DNA of 64,000 nt from Ichthyophis bannanicus (taxonomy: Eukaryota; Chordata; Amphibia; Gymnophiona; Ichthyophiidae). Shown piece by piece: positions 43,521 through 54,352 of the stretch. The notes under the pieces are model-generated. The model did no database searches. It saw only the letters and a list, made by a program, of their open reading frames with translations, and was not told the origin of the DNA. Location of the stretch: NCBI GenBank assembly GCA_033557465.1, contig CM066040.1, forward strand, positions 329,424,297-329,488,296, in the 5' to 3' direction. A program made the position numbers and the translations under genes. Position 1 is the stretch's first letter. Every line of letters starts with the position of its first letter.

Positions 43521-43683
43521 AAGCTCTTTTCAGAGCCGCGGTAGGCAAAGGGCTCTTTTCAGAGTCACCGGAGGTGTGAGAGCGGGTGCCGGAGAGAGGA
43601 AAGGGCTCCTTCAGAAGAGCTGCGAGCAGGAGAAAAGGCTCTTTTCAGAGCCGCGAGAGTGAAGGCAGGGCTTTTTCTGAGCC
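43521..43683 (+). repeat. Array of histone-type stem-loops
   Basis: GGCTCTTTTCAGAGCC at 43637-43652 is a perfect 6-bp stem, 4-base loop. Near copies are AGCTCTTTTCAGAGCC (43522-43537) and GGCTCTTTTCAGAGTCACC (43551-43569). Weaker ones are GGGCTCCTTCAGAAGAGC (43603-43620) and GGGCTTTTTCTGAGCC (43668-43683). Most are preceded by A-rich AAAG-type bases. This equals the consensus hairpin at the 3' end of replication-dependent histone mRNAs. Confidence 0.75.
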
Positions 43684-44227
43684 ATGGGGAGCAGTCGAGC
43701 ATCAGAGCGTGATGCCCCCTTACCCCCAATGCTTACCGGCAGGATCCAGGGCAAAGTGCAGGAGGCCTCCAGCAGTGAGCGGGAAGCAAGGGGAGATGGG
43801 AGCTGGATCGGGCCACGTGGTCTGGGAGCGAGCACGGCTATAGCAACAGAAGGAGAGAAAGCTGGCTCAGATCAGGAGTTTAAAAAAAACCCAAAACTGA
43901 TTGAGGCTGCCACTTGGTGGTGACAGAGTGGAACTGCACCACTGAAGGACAGAAAGTTTAAAAAAAAAAAAAAAAGAGAAGATAGTGCTAACACGCCGTC
44001 GGGCACCCAGTGGGCAGTAGTATGGTTGGAGGCGGAGAGATAGCAGGACAGGCACGACATGGCCAATCAGCAGCGACCTAGCGGCGGGAACAGCGGACCA
44101 ATGTTTAAGAGGGCCAGGTTGAAGGGTACGGTGAAGACAGCAGGAAAAGGGAAGGAGAACAAGTGCTCAGATGGTGGGTCCAAAACTGGTGGTGGCCACC
44201 AGCAAGGCATGGTGAAGCAATGGGCGA

Positions 44228-45440
44228 TTGCGAGCAGAGCTGGCATCAGGACCAGGAAGGATGGCACAGGAAACAGCGACTAATAGCCCACCCCTGCCGT
44301 GCAATGAGGAACGGCAGGAAACAGAGGCCCTGCGTGTGTGTGACCTCATTAACCATGTTAGAGCCATGGCAGTAGTCCATGGTGCGGAATGTGTCCAGGC
44401 TCTCCTGAATTCACTCGACAGAGCGCCATTCGGGGGCAGGACAGCCACAGAGAAAGTGGGTGCAGGCTGTGCAGCAGCACCTATCAGAGCAGGTCGGATG
44501 GGTGAGTATGAGCAATTGTCCTGTTTGTTTAGTAGTGTGGGGGGCAGAAAGGGGGATGAGGGTGGAGGGGCGGGGGGCACAGGAGATGGGAGAGGGGAGA
44601 GGGGAAGGCCTGGGCAGGGGTACGGTAGAGGTGGCCAAAGAGTGGGAAATAGTGAAAGGGGGAATGAGACGGTTGCGGCAGCAGCCCAAGAGTGGGGAGT
44701 GTGGCCAAAGGCAACTGACGGCATCGAGAGGATCCTGCAGGCGCTGGTGCAGATACTTGCCGGGCACAGTGATACAGCAGCGCTGGGTGCGTTAGGAACA
44801 GGGAGGGCTGGAGCATCCCCTGATCCTCCTCTAGGGGGTATCGCCCCTGTGAACATGGCCAGGGCAGGGGAGATGGCCCTAAATAGGGATGGGGAGCTAG
44901 TAGTGGAGTTCAAGCTGGCGGAGTATGTGTGCATCATGAGTGCTCTTGACAGCCACGTTCTGGCCAGGCAGAAAGAAAAGATCTGAAAAGGCGAGTATGT
45001 GAATATCTTTTCGCTGCTGGTTTGGAGGGGCGACACTAATTGTAAATGCGCGGGCTGTTGCAACTAGTTCAAGCTGGTCTCCAGGCCGACAGCATCCCGT
45101 GGACAATTGCTATTTGGTGCACAGCATTTCAGGTGCTTGCCAGCATAGTTGGTGAGAAACACCCGGAGCGGTGCCGGGGCCTGTTCAAATACCAGGAGTG
45201 TATTTGCGTGGCCTACAGGGTGTACAGGGGCACTGCCTGGCTAGAGTACAACAAACAATTTTGTCAGAACATGGCGGGAAATTAACGGCTCAGCTGGGAC
45301 TGGAAGAAATATTGACCTGTGGATCAGGTTGATGATGCAGGCCCAGCAGGACAGTAGAGCGAGCGGGACCACAATGGGGAGTTCGCCCGGCAGGTGCTCA
45401 GGCCCACAGCAGCTGTTTCGAGGAGACGGTAGGACGGGCA
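44228..45440 (+). pseudogene. Gag-like protein of a retroelement, broken
   Basis: First frame (44228-44986): VCDLINHVRAMAVVHG at the front, a Gly/Arg-rich middle, a conserved-looking end ELVVEFKLAEYVCIMSALDS and ARQKEKI, then a TGA that replaces a probable Trp, with KGEYVNIFSLL in the same frame. A shift leads to 45046-45285: IPWTIAIWCTAFQVLASIVG, FKYQECICVAYRVYRGTAWL and EYNKQFCQNMA, then after another shift RLMMQAQQDSRASG. The Trp/Tyr spacing and the K-G-E-Y-V block recall N-terminal gag-like ORFs that precede tyrosine recombinases in fish and amphibian elements; this is from memory of the pattern. It could be another retroelement gag. Confidence 0.4.
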
Positions 45441-45480
45441 TTGGTGAGGGAGGTTTCAGCCCATTGCCATCCAGCTTCCC

Positions 45481-46006
45481 CTCCCATCGGGAGTATTTAA
45501 ACTCCACAATAGGGAGTGGAATTTATAATCAATTCCACCAACTAAATCCCAACTGCCTCTTTTTCATTCAAAAACATTTACAACTGAGTTACATCCTCCT
45601 TGTGTGCACTCCTTGGGGCGGCTCCGGCGGCAGAGGCAAGTTCCACGGCTGTCCTTTAAACATTGTACATTCAGGCTCTCCTGTGTTTTCTGACCTGCAG
45701 CTTACCTGCAGGTAGGTGCTATCCTACCTCATTGAACAGCTCTCGTTTTCTCACACGGTCCTTGGGGTTTACCTGTCTCACCCTTCTGTTCCTTATGGCA
45801 GCGATACCAGTACTTTGGGGTCACCGGGCCCTTCCATTCTCTTTCTTACCCCAAGCTCATGTTTCTGTGCAATATTCTCACACTAATCTAAAGATCTGTG
45901 TCCCTTCATCAAATGACATGTTACTGTACTCTTCCCCCTTCTTCTACGCCCATGCTTCGCATAGGTTTGCTTAATTGCTGCTCTCTCAGAGCTAAGACTG
46001 TCTTAA
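45481..46006 (+). mobile_element. L2-like LINE F, segment 1 (5' part)
   Basis: Mostly non-coding leader, then at 45961-46000 the word matching LLNCCSLRAKTV. This continues after CR1 A6 at 49780 as LIHDIIEKDSLGILFLLETWL, the start of the APE endonuclease. The upstream boundary is approximate. GTCTTAA at 46000-46006 is the A6 target duplication. Confidence 0.6.
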
Positions 46007-46185
46007 GAACATAAGAACATAAGAACATAAGATATGCCATACTGGGTCAGACCAAGGTCCATCAAGCCCAGTATTCTGTTTCCAACAGTGGCCAATCTAG
46101 GTCATACGTACCTAGCAGTTTCCCCAAGGAACACAGGTTCCACAATGCTTGTATTGGTTCAAGCATTGATATCCTGGGTCCCTTC

Positions 46186-49152
46186 TTAATAATGGTTTAT
46201 GGACCTTTCCTCCAGGAACTTGTCCAAACCTTTTTTAAACCCAGCTACACTAACAGCCTTTACTACATCCTCCGGTAACAAATTCCAGAGTTTGATTACA
46301 CGTTGAGTGAAAAAATATTTTCTTTTATTAGTCTTAAATAGTTTACCCTGTAGCTTCATTGCATGTCCCCCTAGTCTTTCTATATTCTGATAAGGTAAAC
46401 AATCGATCTACGTTTACCCGTTCCACTCCGTTCATTAATCTATAGACTTCTATCATATCTCCCCTCAGCCGTCTCTTTTCCAGGTTAAAGAGCCCCAACC
46501 TTTCTAGCCTTTCTTCATAGGAGTAGCCTTCCATCCCCTTTACCATTTTGGTGGCTCTTCTCTGAACCTTTTCTAAAATTGCTATATCCTTTTTAAGATA
46601 TGGCGACCAGAATTGCACACAATATTCAAGGTGCGGTCTCACCATGGAACGATATAGAGGCATTATAATATCTTTTGTTTTATTTTCCATTCCTTTCCTT
46701 ATCATACCTAGCATTCTATTTGCTCTCTTGGCCGCCGCTGCACACTGGGCCGAGGGTTTTAACATGGTATCCACAAGGACGCCTAAATCTTTTTCTTGGG
46801 TGGTGGTTCCTAATGTGGAACCTTGCATCGTGTAACCATAGTTTGGGTTGTTCTTCCCTAGGTGCATAACCTTGCACTTCTCCACATTAAATTTCATCTG
46901 CCATTTTGATGCCCAGTCTTCCAATTTATCAAGATCCTCTTGCAATTTTCCACAATCCTCCTGGGTTTTAACAACTTTAAATAGTTTTGTGTCATCAGCA
47001 AATTTGATAACCTCACTCGTTATTCCACTTTCCAGGTCATTTATGAATATGTCAAAAAGCAGCGGACCCAGCACAGATCCCTGGGGTACACCACTATTCA
47101 CCTTTCTCCATTGGGAAAATTGGCCATTTAGCCCTACCCTCTGCTTTCTATCTTTTAACCAGTTCCTGATCCACAGTAGTACACTGCCTCCTATCCCATG
47201 ACTCTTTAGTTTTGCCAAAAGTCTCTCATGAGGGACCTTGTCAAAGGCTTTCTGAAAGTCCAGATACACAATATCAACCGACTCACCTTTGTCCACCTGT
47301 TTATTCACTCCTTCAAAAAAACATAACAGATTAGTAAGACAAGATCTTCCTTGTCTAAAGCCATGTTGGCTGTCTCCCATTAGGTCATGACTATCTATAT
47401 GCTGAGTAATTTTATTCTTTATGATGGTTTCTACCATTTTTTCCCGGTACTGATGTCAGGCTCACCGGTCTGTAGTTTCCCGGATCACCCCTCGAACCCT
47501 TTTTAAAAATTGGTGTTACATTGGCGATCCTCCAATCCTCAGGTATTAGAGATGATTTTAATGATAGTTCACAGATTACTGATAGCAGTTCTGCAATCTC
47601 AAATTTCAGTTCTTTCAACACCCTTGGATGTATACCATCCGGCCCAGGTGATTTGCTACTCTTCAGTTTATCTAATAGTTGTAGGACATCTTCCCGATGT
47701 ATCGATATTTCCTTCAATTCTTCCACACCTTTAAATACCACTTCAGTCGTGGGTAACATCCCTACATCTTCCTCAGTAAAGACCGAAGCAAAGAATTCAT
47801 TCAGTCTCTCCGCTATCGCCTTGTCGCCTCTTAGTGCTCCTTTAACCCCTTTATCATCTAATGGACCAACTGACTCTCTCACGGGTTTTTTTGCTACGAA
47901 TGTACTTGAAAAGGTCTTTATTTCGCGTTTTTGCTTCCGCAGCAAGCTTCTTCTCAAATTCTCTCTTTGCCTGCCTTATCAATGCCTTGCATTTGACTTG
48001 CCAGTGCTTGTGCTGTTTCCAGGTTTCATCATTTGGCTCTTTTTTCCATTTCTTGAAAGATGCTTTTTTGGCAACAACAGCCTCTCTGACCTCAGCTTTA
48101 AACCATGCTGGCAATTTTTTGGACTTCCTTCCACTTTTCTTAAAGCGTGGAATACAGCTGGTCTGGGCTTCCAAGATAGTATTTTTCAACAACACCCAAG
48201 CTTGATGTACGTCTTTAACCTTTGCAACTGCTCCTTTTAGTTTTTTCTTAACTGTTTTCCTCATTCTATCATAGTCTCCCTTTCGAAAGTTAAAGGGTAG
48301 TACTGTGGATTTCCTTACTATCCCTCCTCCACTAATTAAATCAAAGGCGATCATGCTATGATCACTATTGCCAAGTGGCCCCAACACCCTTATCTCTTGC
48401 ACTACATCTGGTGTTCCACTAAGGACTAGGTCTAATATTGCTTCCCCTCTGGTCGGTTTATGAACCAGCTGCTCCAAGAAGCAGTCATTTATTTCATCTA
48501 GGAACTTTATCTCCCTAGCATGTCCTGTTGTGACACTGACCCAGTCGATGCCGGGGTAATTGAAATCACCCATTATTATTACTGCACTGTAACTTTTGCT
48601 AGCTTCCTTGATTTCTTTGAGCATTTCATCATCCATTTGTTCATTCTGGCCAGGCGGACGATAGTACACCCCCACTGCCATCGCCTTCCCCTTTTTACAT
48701 GGAATTTCAATCCATAGAGATTCTACAGCAAATTTTGTTTCTTGCAAAACTTTAATCCTTTCTGACTCAATGCCCTCTCTAACATAGAGCGCAACCCCTC
48801 CACCAATTTGATCAGCTCTATCATTTCGATATAGTTTGTACCCAGGTATCACAGTGTCCCACTGGTTGTCCTCCTTCCACCATGTCTCTGATATTCCAAT
48901 CATATCTAACCTCTCGTTTAGTGCTATATATTCTAACTCTCCCATCTTGTTTTGTAGACTTCTAGCATTTGCATACAAGCATTTTAGAGACTGTATTTTA
49001 TTCATCTTAATTTGGCTATTGGTAGACATGGGTAATTTGGGATCTTTAAGTTCTGTCTGCTCCATACTCGAGGGCATTTGGGCTACTTTACTCTTTTTTG
49101 GAACCTCTCTGCTTTTTGTAGTATCCTTCAAGGATACATTCTTCCGAACCAT
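46186..49152 (-). pseudogene. CR1 ORF2 (APE endonuclease + RT), three one-base shifts
   Basis: ATG at 49152. APE: LKCLYANARSLQNKMGELEY, MIGISETWWKED, GGGVALYVREG, VGVYYRPPGQN, AVIIMGDFNYPGIDW, LDLVLSGTPD and LGNSDHSMIAF, so all nuclease blocks are present. Linker: [79 protein letters not shown] and [10 protein letters not shown]. The natural stop is at 46186. The frame shifts near 47887 (seven T versus six in A3), near 47440 (six T versus five) and near 46372 (five C versus four). Each is one extra base in a homopolymer. Otherwise about 985 codons, a normal CR1 ORF2 length. Confidence 0.92.
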
Positions 49153-49187
49153 GCGCTCTTGGGCGACTGTCGGCTTTCCCCTATTAT

Positions 49188-49779
49188 CTAGTTTAAAAGC
49201 TGCTCTATCTCCTTTTTAAAGGTTAATGCCAGCAGCCTGGTTCCATCCCGGTTAAGGTGAAGCCCATCCCTTCGGAAGAGCCCCTCCTTTCCCCAGAATG
49301 TTCCCCAGTTCTTAACAAATCCGAACCACTCATCTCTGCACCATTGTCTCATCCACGCATTGAGACTCCGGAGCTCTGCCTGCCTATTGGGTCCTGCGCG
49401 TGGAACGGGAAGCATTTCGGAGAACGCTACCCTGGAAGTTCTGGATTTCAACGTCCTACCTAAAAGCCTAAATTTAGCTTCCAGAACCTCCCTACCACAT
49501 TTTCCTATGTCATTGGTACCAACATGTACCAAGACAGCAGACTCCTCCCCAGCACTATCTAAGACCTTATCTAGGTGGCGTGTGAGGTCCGCTACCTTCG
49601 CACCAGGCAGGCATGTTACCAGGCGATCCTCACTTCCACCAGCCACCCAGCTATCTACATGCCTAATGATCGAATCACCAACTATAACTGCTGTCCTAAC
49701 CCTTCCCGCATGGGCACTTGGCCCTGGAGAAACCTCCTCGGTGCGAGAGGGGTTTACATCACCTGGAGGACAGGTCCTA
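49188..49779 (-). CDS. CR1 ORF1 C-terminal SGNH esterase, 5'-truncated
   Basis: One open frame of about 197 codons within the element. TAVIVGDSIIRHVDSWV carries the GDS nucleophile block; LVTCLPGAKVADL and VLVHVGTNDIGKCGREVLEA the GTND block; FSEMLPVPRAGPNRQAE follows; RDGLHLNRDGTRLLA carries the Asp and His pair. It ends LLN at 49188, about 35 bases before ORF2. Esterase domains of this type are known in CR1 ORF1 and may aid membrane or lipid interaction; the function is unproven. The N-terminal zinc-finger part is missing because the copy stops at 49779; codons beyond that come from antisense LINE F. Confidence 0.88.
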
Positions 49780-50716
49780 GTCTTAATCCATGATATCATT
49801 GAGAAAGACTCTTTGGGTATCCTTTTTCTACTTGAGACCTGGCTCAAAGAGGGGGGAAAAACGCTTCTAGCCCGGTGTATACCACTGGACTATTCCGCCA
49901 TCTCGGTCCCTCGGGTGGGAAGAACGGGTGGCGGAGTTGCCACCATTTTCCATGCCTCGCTCCCACTATCTCAGGTTCTGTCCTCTTCTCTCCAATATCC
50001 AGAAGCCTTACTTCTGTCTTTGAGCTCCTCTCCCACAAATTCATTTTCTCATTGTCTATGCCCCTCCCTCGCTCAGTTCCACCGCATGGGATTCTTTGCT
50101 GTCTTCTATCTCCGACTTGTCCATTCAATATCCTGATCTCATGCTTCTGGGTGATTTCAATATTCACTTGGATTCCCCGTCCTCCTCTAAGGCACTGTTG
50201 TTCACATCACTTCTGCTTGATCTCTCTTTAACTCAACATGTTACTTTCCCCACTCACTCAGCAGGCCACATTCTAGATCTGATCATCACCTCCTCCGCCT
50301 TCTTTATTCAGCCCTCGTCCATCTCCCATAAGCCCATCCCCTGGTCTGATCATGTTTGTCTGTCTTTTTCCCTCCCTTATACTCGATCTCAACCGCCCTC
50401 TTCTTCGTCTCACGCCGAGATCTCACTACCATCTGCTCAGTTAGTCCGTCGTATCTCTCCTGTGACTTTAGCTAGATTCCCCCCTTCTCATTCTCTTTTT
50501 CCTTCTGACTTCTCATCCTGTTCGCCCACATCTCAGGTCTTTTGTTGGAACTCGGTTCTTTCCACTGTGTTGGCCCCTCTGCAACCCCGCCAGTGCTGTC
50601 ATAGCAACCGGTGGCCTTGGCTCCATTCTGGGCTCCGCTTAACAGCGCTCCCACCTCCGCAGAATGGAACACCTCTGGAGGAAGAGTCAGTCTCCGGCTA
50701 TGTGTCAACGCTTTAA
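49780..50716 (+). pseudogene. L2-like APE endonuclease remnant (F)
   Basis: LGILFLLETWLKEGG gives the catalytic Glu block, RTGGGVATIFHASLP the Gly block and LLLGDFNIHLDSP (in another frame) the Asp block, followed by DHVCLSF-type words at 50355. Frame changes near 50095 and 50136 and stops break it. CR1 A7 is inserted at 50717; CTTTAA at 50711-50716 and 51149-51154 is its target duplication. Confidence 0.82.
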
Positions 50717-51148
50717 GAACATAAGAACATAAGATATGCCATACTGGGTCAGACCAAGGTCCATCAAGCCCAGTATCCTGTTTCCAACAGTGGCCAATCT
50801 AGGTCATACGTACCTAGCAGTTTCCCCAAAAGACACAGGTTCCACAATGCTTGTACTGGGTCAAGCATTGATATCCTGGGTCCCTTCTTAATAATGGTTT
50901 ATGGACCTTTCCTCCAGGAACTTGTCCAAATCTTTTTTAAACCCAGCTACACTAACAGCCTTTACTACATCCCGGTAACAAATTCCAGAGTTTGATTACA
51001 CGTTGAGTGAAAAAATATTTTCTTTTATTAGTCTTAAATAGTTTACCCTGTAGCTTCATTGCATGTCCCCTAGTCTTTCTATATTCTGATAACATAAACA
51101 ATCGATCTACGTTTACCTGTTCCACTCCGTTCATTAACTTATAGACTT
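50717..51148 (-). mobile_element. CR1 family A copy A7, short 3' fragment
   Basis: Starts GAACATAAGAACATAAGATA (antisense octamers), continues through the 3'UTR into antisense of [15 protein letters not shown], and stops at ACTTATAGACTT. A small deletion removes part of PEDVVRA near 50972. Flanked by CTTTAA. Confidence 0.92.
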
Positions 51149-53228
51149 CTTTAAAACTTGCCACCAGCAATACCGCACTAGTCTTCAGAAGTCAAAGTGC
51201 GATTTCTACTTATCTGCTATAACATCTCCCCCAAATAGATCCCACCAGTTATTTTCCACTCTCCAGACTCTCTCCTGCATACAGTCCTCTTCTACAACCG
51301 CCACGCCTTCATCTAGGCGAGACCCTTTACAGCTTGCCTCCTTTTTCTCTTCTGAGACACAAGATTTGCGCGCCTCTATCCATTGTTGTCCTCAGCCGCT
51401 GGCTTCTCCCCCACCCATTTCTCCTCCCTCGGTTTCTCTTCTCTCTCATTCTTGGACTAAATTTTACCCTCTCACCTCTGCTGAACTACTCAAGCTAGTG
51501 TCCATCACTCATAAAACTCACTTTGCATTAGATCCTATACCATCTGCTTGGCTAGCTGAACCATCTCTGGAATTGCTTCCTCCATTACTCACCATAATTA
51601 ATTCAAGTCTTAGTACGGGTATCTTTCCCCACCCGTGGAAACACGCTTTGGTCCATGCTCTCTTAAAGAATCCCTCTTTAGACCCTATGTTACCAGCTCA
51701 TTATCGACCGGTCTCCAATTTATCCTTTCCCTCCAAACTTCTGGAGAAAGCTATCTTCTCACAACTTTCCCATCACCTCGATACAACTCACTTTCTGCAC
51801 CCTTGCCAGTCTGGATTTCGACCAGGCCATAGCGTAGAATCCATCATATCCGCCGTATTGAATGAAATCCACTCTTCTCACGACCGGGGTGATATATCGG
51901 TGGCGGTATCTTTTGATCTATCTGCAGCATTTGACCTAGTAGATCACTCACTTCTACTCTCTAGGCTACAGAAGGCGGGTCTTCGTGGACCTGCTTGCCA
52001 TTGATTTCATTCCTTCTTACACTCCAGGACGTTTGCAGTCACCTCCGGTTCCTCTGCCTCTGCTTCACCACCTCACCCCTTGCCGTGTGGGGTTCCTCAG
52101 GGCTCTATTCTATCACCTCTACTCTTCAATGTTTTCCTAGCCCCATTAGCCCTTATGGTTCAACAGCTCGGCCTGTCAGCCTATTACTATGCCGACAACA
52201 TCTTTCTACTACATCACACCTCTTCCGTATGCCCAGATATTACCCTTCTTGACTCATGCTTAGCCATGATCTCCACCTGGCTCTCCAATAACTATCTTGT
52301 TCTCAGTGTTGCCAAGACAGCAGCCATTTGGTTCCCACATAGTTCCCCTTGTCCTTCACTAATTCCTTCATTCACAGGTACACCTATCACTATCGTTCCC
52401 GAGCTTCGCTATTTGGGTGTCCTGGATTCTAACCTGTCTTTTCATGATCACGTTTCCCTCTTGTCATGGCGCTCTTTTTTCTATCTTCGACGGATAAGGG
52501 CAATCAGACCATTTCTTTCTCCACAAGCCCTCACCACTCTTCTGCTTTCACTGGTTATCTCAAGATTAGATTTTTGTAACCTTGTTCTTACTGGTGTTCC
52601 CAAATACCAGTGCCATCGACTACAGTTAATTCAAAATACTGCAGCCCGGCTTATCTTTCATGCCTCTCCACGGGATCATATTACCCCTCTCCTTTATCAG
52701 CTCCACTATCTTCCGTTAGATTTCCGGATCAGATTCAAATTACTCACATTGGTACACTGTGCCATTTACACTTGCACTCCTCAGTACCTAGTGGATCTAC
52801 TGACTTTTCACACTCCTCCCCGTAGTTTGCGTTCAGTACACATTAACCGTCTCCACCTACCCTCTCCAACTCAGGCCCACCTGCAATCAACCAGACAATC
52901 TGCTTTTTTCTACCTTGGCCCATCCCTTTGGAACTCTCTTCCGACAGCCCTGCGTTTAGAGGAGTCCTACCCTACATTTCGGTCCCTTTTGAAAACCCAC
53001 TTCTTTGCCTCTCCCTTTAATCTCCCTCCCTGACTCACCTACCCTTCCTTAGCCTTTTCTCCCTCCCTGAGTATGTATGCTTGTCTATCGCTTTCTCTTT
53101 CTATCCTGTACATGAATTTGTAGTTCCTTTTCTTTTCTATTTCCTTTTGTCTCCTAATAATATTGTAAACCGCCCCGATGTAATTGGGGGGGGGGGGGGT
53201 TATATCAAGTCTCGAAATAAACATAAAC
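51149..53228 (+). mobile_element. L2-like LINE F, segment 3 (RT and 3'UTR)
   Basis: Resumes F directly at the second CTTTAA copy. It has the RT in two frames and a 3'UTR with GTAAACCGCCCCGATG, a 14-base G run (53186-53199) and an ATAAACATAAACATA tail. Confidence 0.85.
51366..53033 (+). pseudogene. L2-like reverse transcriptase (F), YADD mutated
   Basis: First frame (51366-52004): LDPIPSAWLAEPSLELLPPL, HYRPVSNLSFPSKLLEKAIF, FRPGHSVESIISAVLNEIH and VSFDLSAAFDLVDHSLLLSR. After a break at 52000 the second frame (52080-53033) gives CGVPQGSILSPLLFNVFLAP, AYYYADNIFLLH where the usual YADD is YADN, ELRYLGVLDSNLSFHDHV, YQCHRLQLIQNTAARLIF, LHYLPLDFRIRFKLLTL and LGPSLWNSLPTALRLEESYP. The order and the AARLIF and LP-x-x-x-RI words are typical of the L2 clade. 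The loss of one catalytic Asp plus the frame break make it inactive. Confidence 0.9.
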
Positions 53229-53261
53229 ATACGTATATATATATATATATATATATAAATT
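53229..53261. repeat. (TA)n microsatellite
   Basis: Alternating TA directly after the F tail (ACGTATATATATAT). Confidence 0.9.
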
Positions 53262-53716
53262 TGCCCCCAAAAGTAATAATACAACAAGGAAATTTCAAAA
53301 AGAAAAAAGCCCCCAAAGCCGCTACTCGAGATTTTAACTCCAGAAACTGCTTCCGCCGAATCTGGGTGGTCCGGCCCACATCTGGAAAAACTTGGAGTTT
53401 TTGACCACAAATAAAGAGCCTCTCAATGCTTAAAGTAAGTTCTCAAAACACACAACTTACCAGACTCGGATCCAAAAGTCACTACCAAAGTACAGCGCTT
53501 GGAAATGATGTCTGCTGAATCTTCCAAAAAAGCTGTTAGATTCTGACCAACCAAGGAAACAGGGAAATGAAAACCCCTCAGCCTTCGGTAAAGGAGAAGA
53601 ACCAACAGGAAGGTAATACATATGAACAACATCTAAATTCCCCTCTAACTGCAATACTTCAGTAAAATACTTTTTCCACAAAATATACGAGGATAGCAAA
53701 TGAGCGGTAGGAAAAA
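53262..53716 (-). pseudogene. K-family L1-like ORF1 fragment, antisense
   Basis: The minus strand translates, in shifting frames, to KYFTEVLQLEGNLDVVHMYY, QNLTAFLEDSADIISKRCTL and VVTFGSESGK, matching KYLIDILGYRED, NLSEFLESSQDNIPTRATLL and VSFASELDK in the ORF1 at 56839-58058. It is the C-terminal half of that ORF1 type. DIRS D3 starts at its edge, so K was the insertion target. Frame breaks make it non-functional. Confidence 0.75.
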
Positions 53717-54351
53717 TCTCCAGGAACAAGCAGGAATGAGTCTTCACATATGGGTACGTCGGTACCGACGGAGCCTGCGCGGGAACGCTCCCCAGCATCC
53801 AAAAAGAAAGCTTTTGGGAGCATCCCACAGCGCCTGCGTGCTGCCTTCCCGCCTTTCCAACTGTCTCTCCTCAGTTTTTGACCACAAATAAAGAGCCTCT
53901 CTATGCTTAAAGTAAGTTCTCAAAACACATAACTTACCAGACTCGGATCCAAAAGTCACTACCAAAGTGCAGCGCTTGGAAATGATGTCTGCTGAATCTT
54001 CCAAAAAAGCTGTTAGATTCTGACCAACCAAGGAAACAGGGAAATGAAAACCCCTCAGCCTTCGGTAAAGGAGAAGAACCAACAGGAAGGTAATACATAT
54101 GAACAACATCTAAATTCCCCTCTAACTGCAATACTTCAGTAAAATACTTTTTCCACAAAATATCCGAGGATAGCAAATGAGTGGTAGGAAAAATCTCCAG
54201 GAACAAGCAGGAATGAGTCTTCACATATGGGTACGTCGGTACCGACGGAGCCTGCGCGGGAACGCTCCCCAGCATCCAAAAAGAAAGCTTTTGGGAGCAT
54301 CCCACAGCGCCTGCGTGCTGTCTTCCCGCCTTTCCAACTGTCTCTCCTCAG
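53398..54351. repeat. 477-bp tandem duplication across the K/D3 junction
   Basis: Unit 1 is 53398-53874 and unit 2 is 53875-54351, each starting TTTTTGACCACAAATAAAG and ending CTGTCTCTCCTCAG. Each holds about 319 bases of K ORF1 and the first 158 bases of DIRS D3. I count about six differences between the units, so it is recent relative to the flanking decay. Confidence 0.93.
53717..53874 (+). repeat. D3 left terminus, duplicated copy
   Basis: TCTCCAGGAACAAGCAGGAA ... GTCGGTACCGACGG ... CCTCAG. Same type as the D1 and D2 left ends. The second copy at 54194-54351 is the one joined to D3 gag. Confidence 0.88.
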
Positions 54352-54352
54352 T

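Larger units (their letters stand above)
43246..45480 (+). mobile_element. GC-rich element with gag-like ORF (possible Ngaro/DIRS-type)
   Basis: An abrupt change to GC-rich sequence at about 43250. A TATA-like GGGATAAAAAGATG at 43377 precedes a hairpin array and broken frames encoding a gag-like protein (44228-45440). No RT or recombinase follows; L2-like LINE F begins near 45480. Taken as the 5' part of a retroelement, probably with a tyrosine recombinase, by its protein pattern only. Confidence 0.4.
46007..49779 (-). mobile_element. CR1 family A copy A6, nearly full length
   Basis: About 3.8 kb, minus strand. On the + strand it opens with the antisense octamers (GAACATAA three times) and ends inside ORF1. 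Target duplication GTCTTAA lies at 46000-46006 and 49780-49786. It contains an ORF1 esterase part and all of ORF2. It is inserted in LINE F. Confidence 0.93.

Noticed and set aside
43521..43683. A real histone gene 3' end
   Set aside because: No histone coding sequence lies upstream on either strand; the hairpins are clustered several times and sit in an open frame of a repeat-like element.
44167..45063. 298-codon minus-strand frame opposite the gag-like ORF
   Set aside because: Proline/serine/alanine-rich shadow of the GC-rich plus-strand coding region; no motif.
53398..54351. LTR pair of an LTR retrotransposon
   Set aside because: The two copies are directly adjacent with nothing between them, and each spans a K ORF1/DIRS junction, so they are a tandem duplication.
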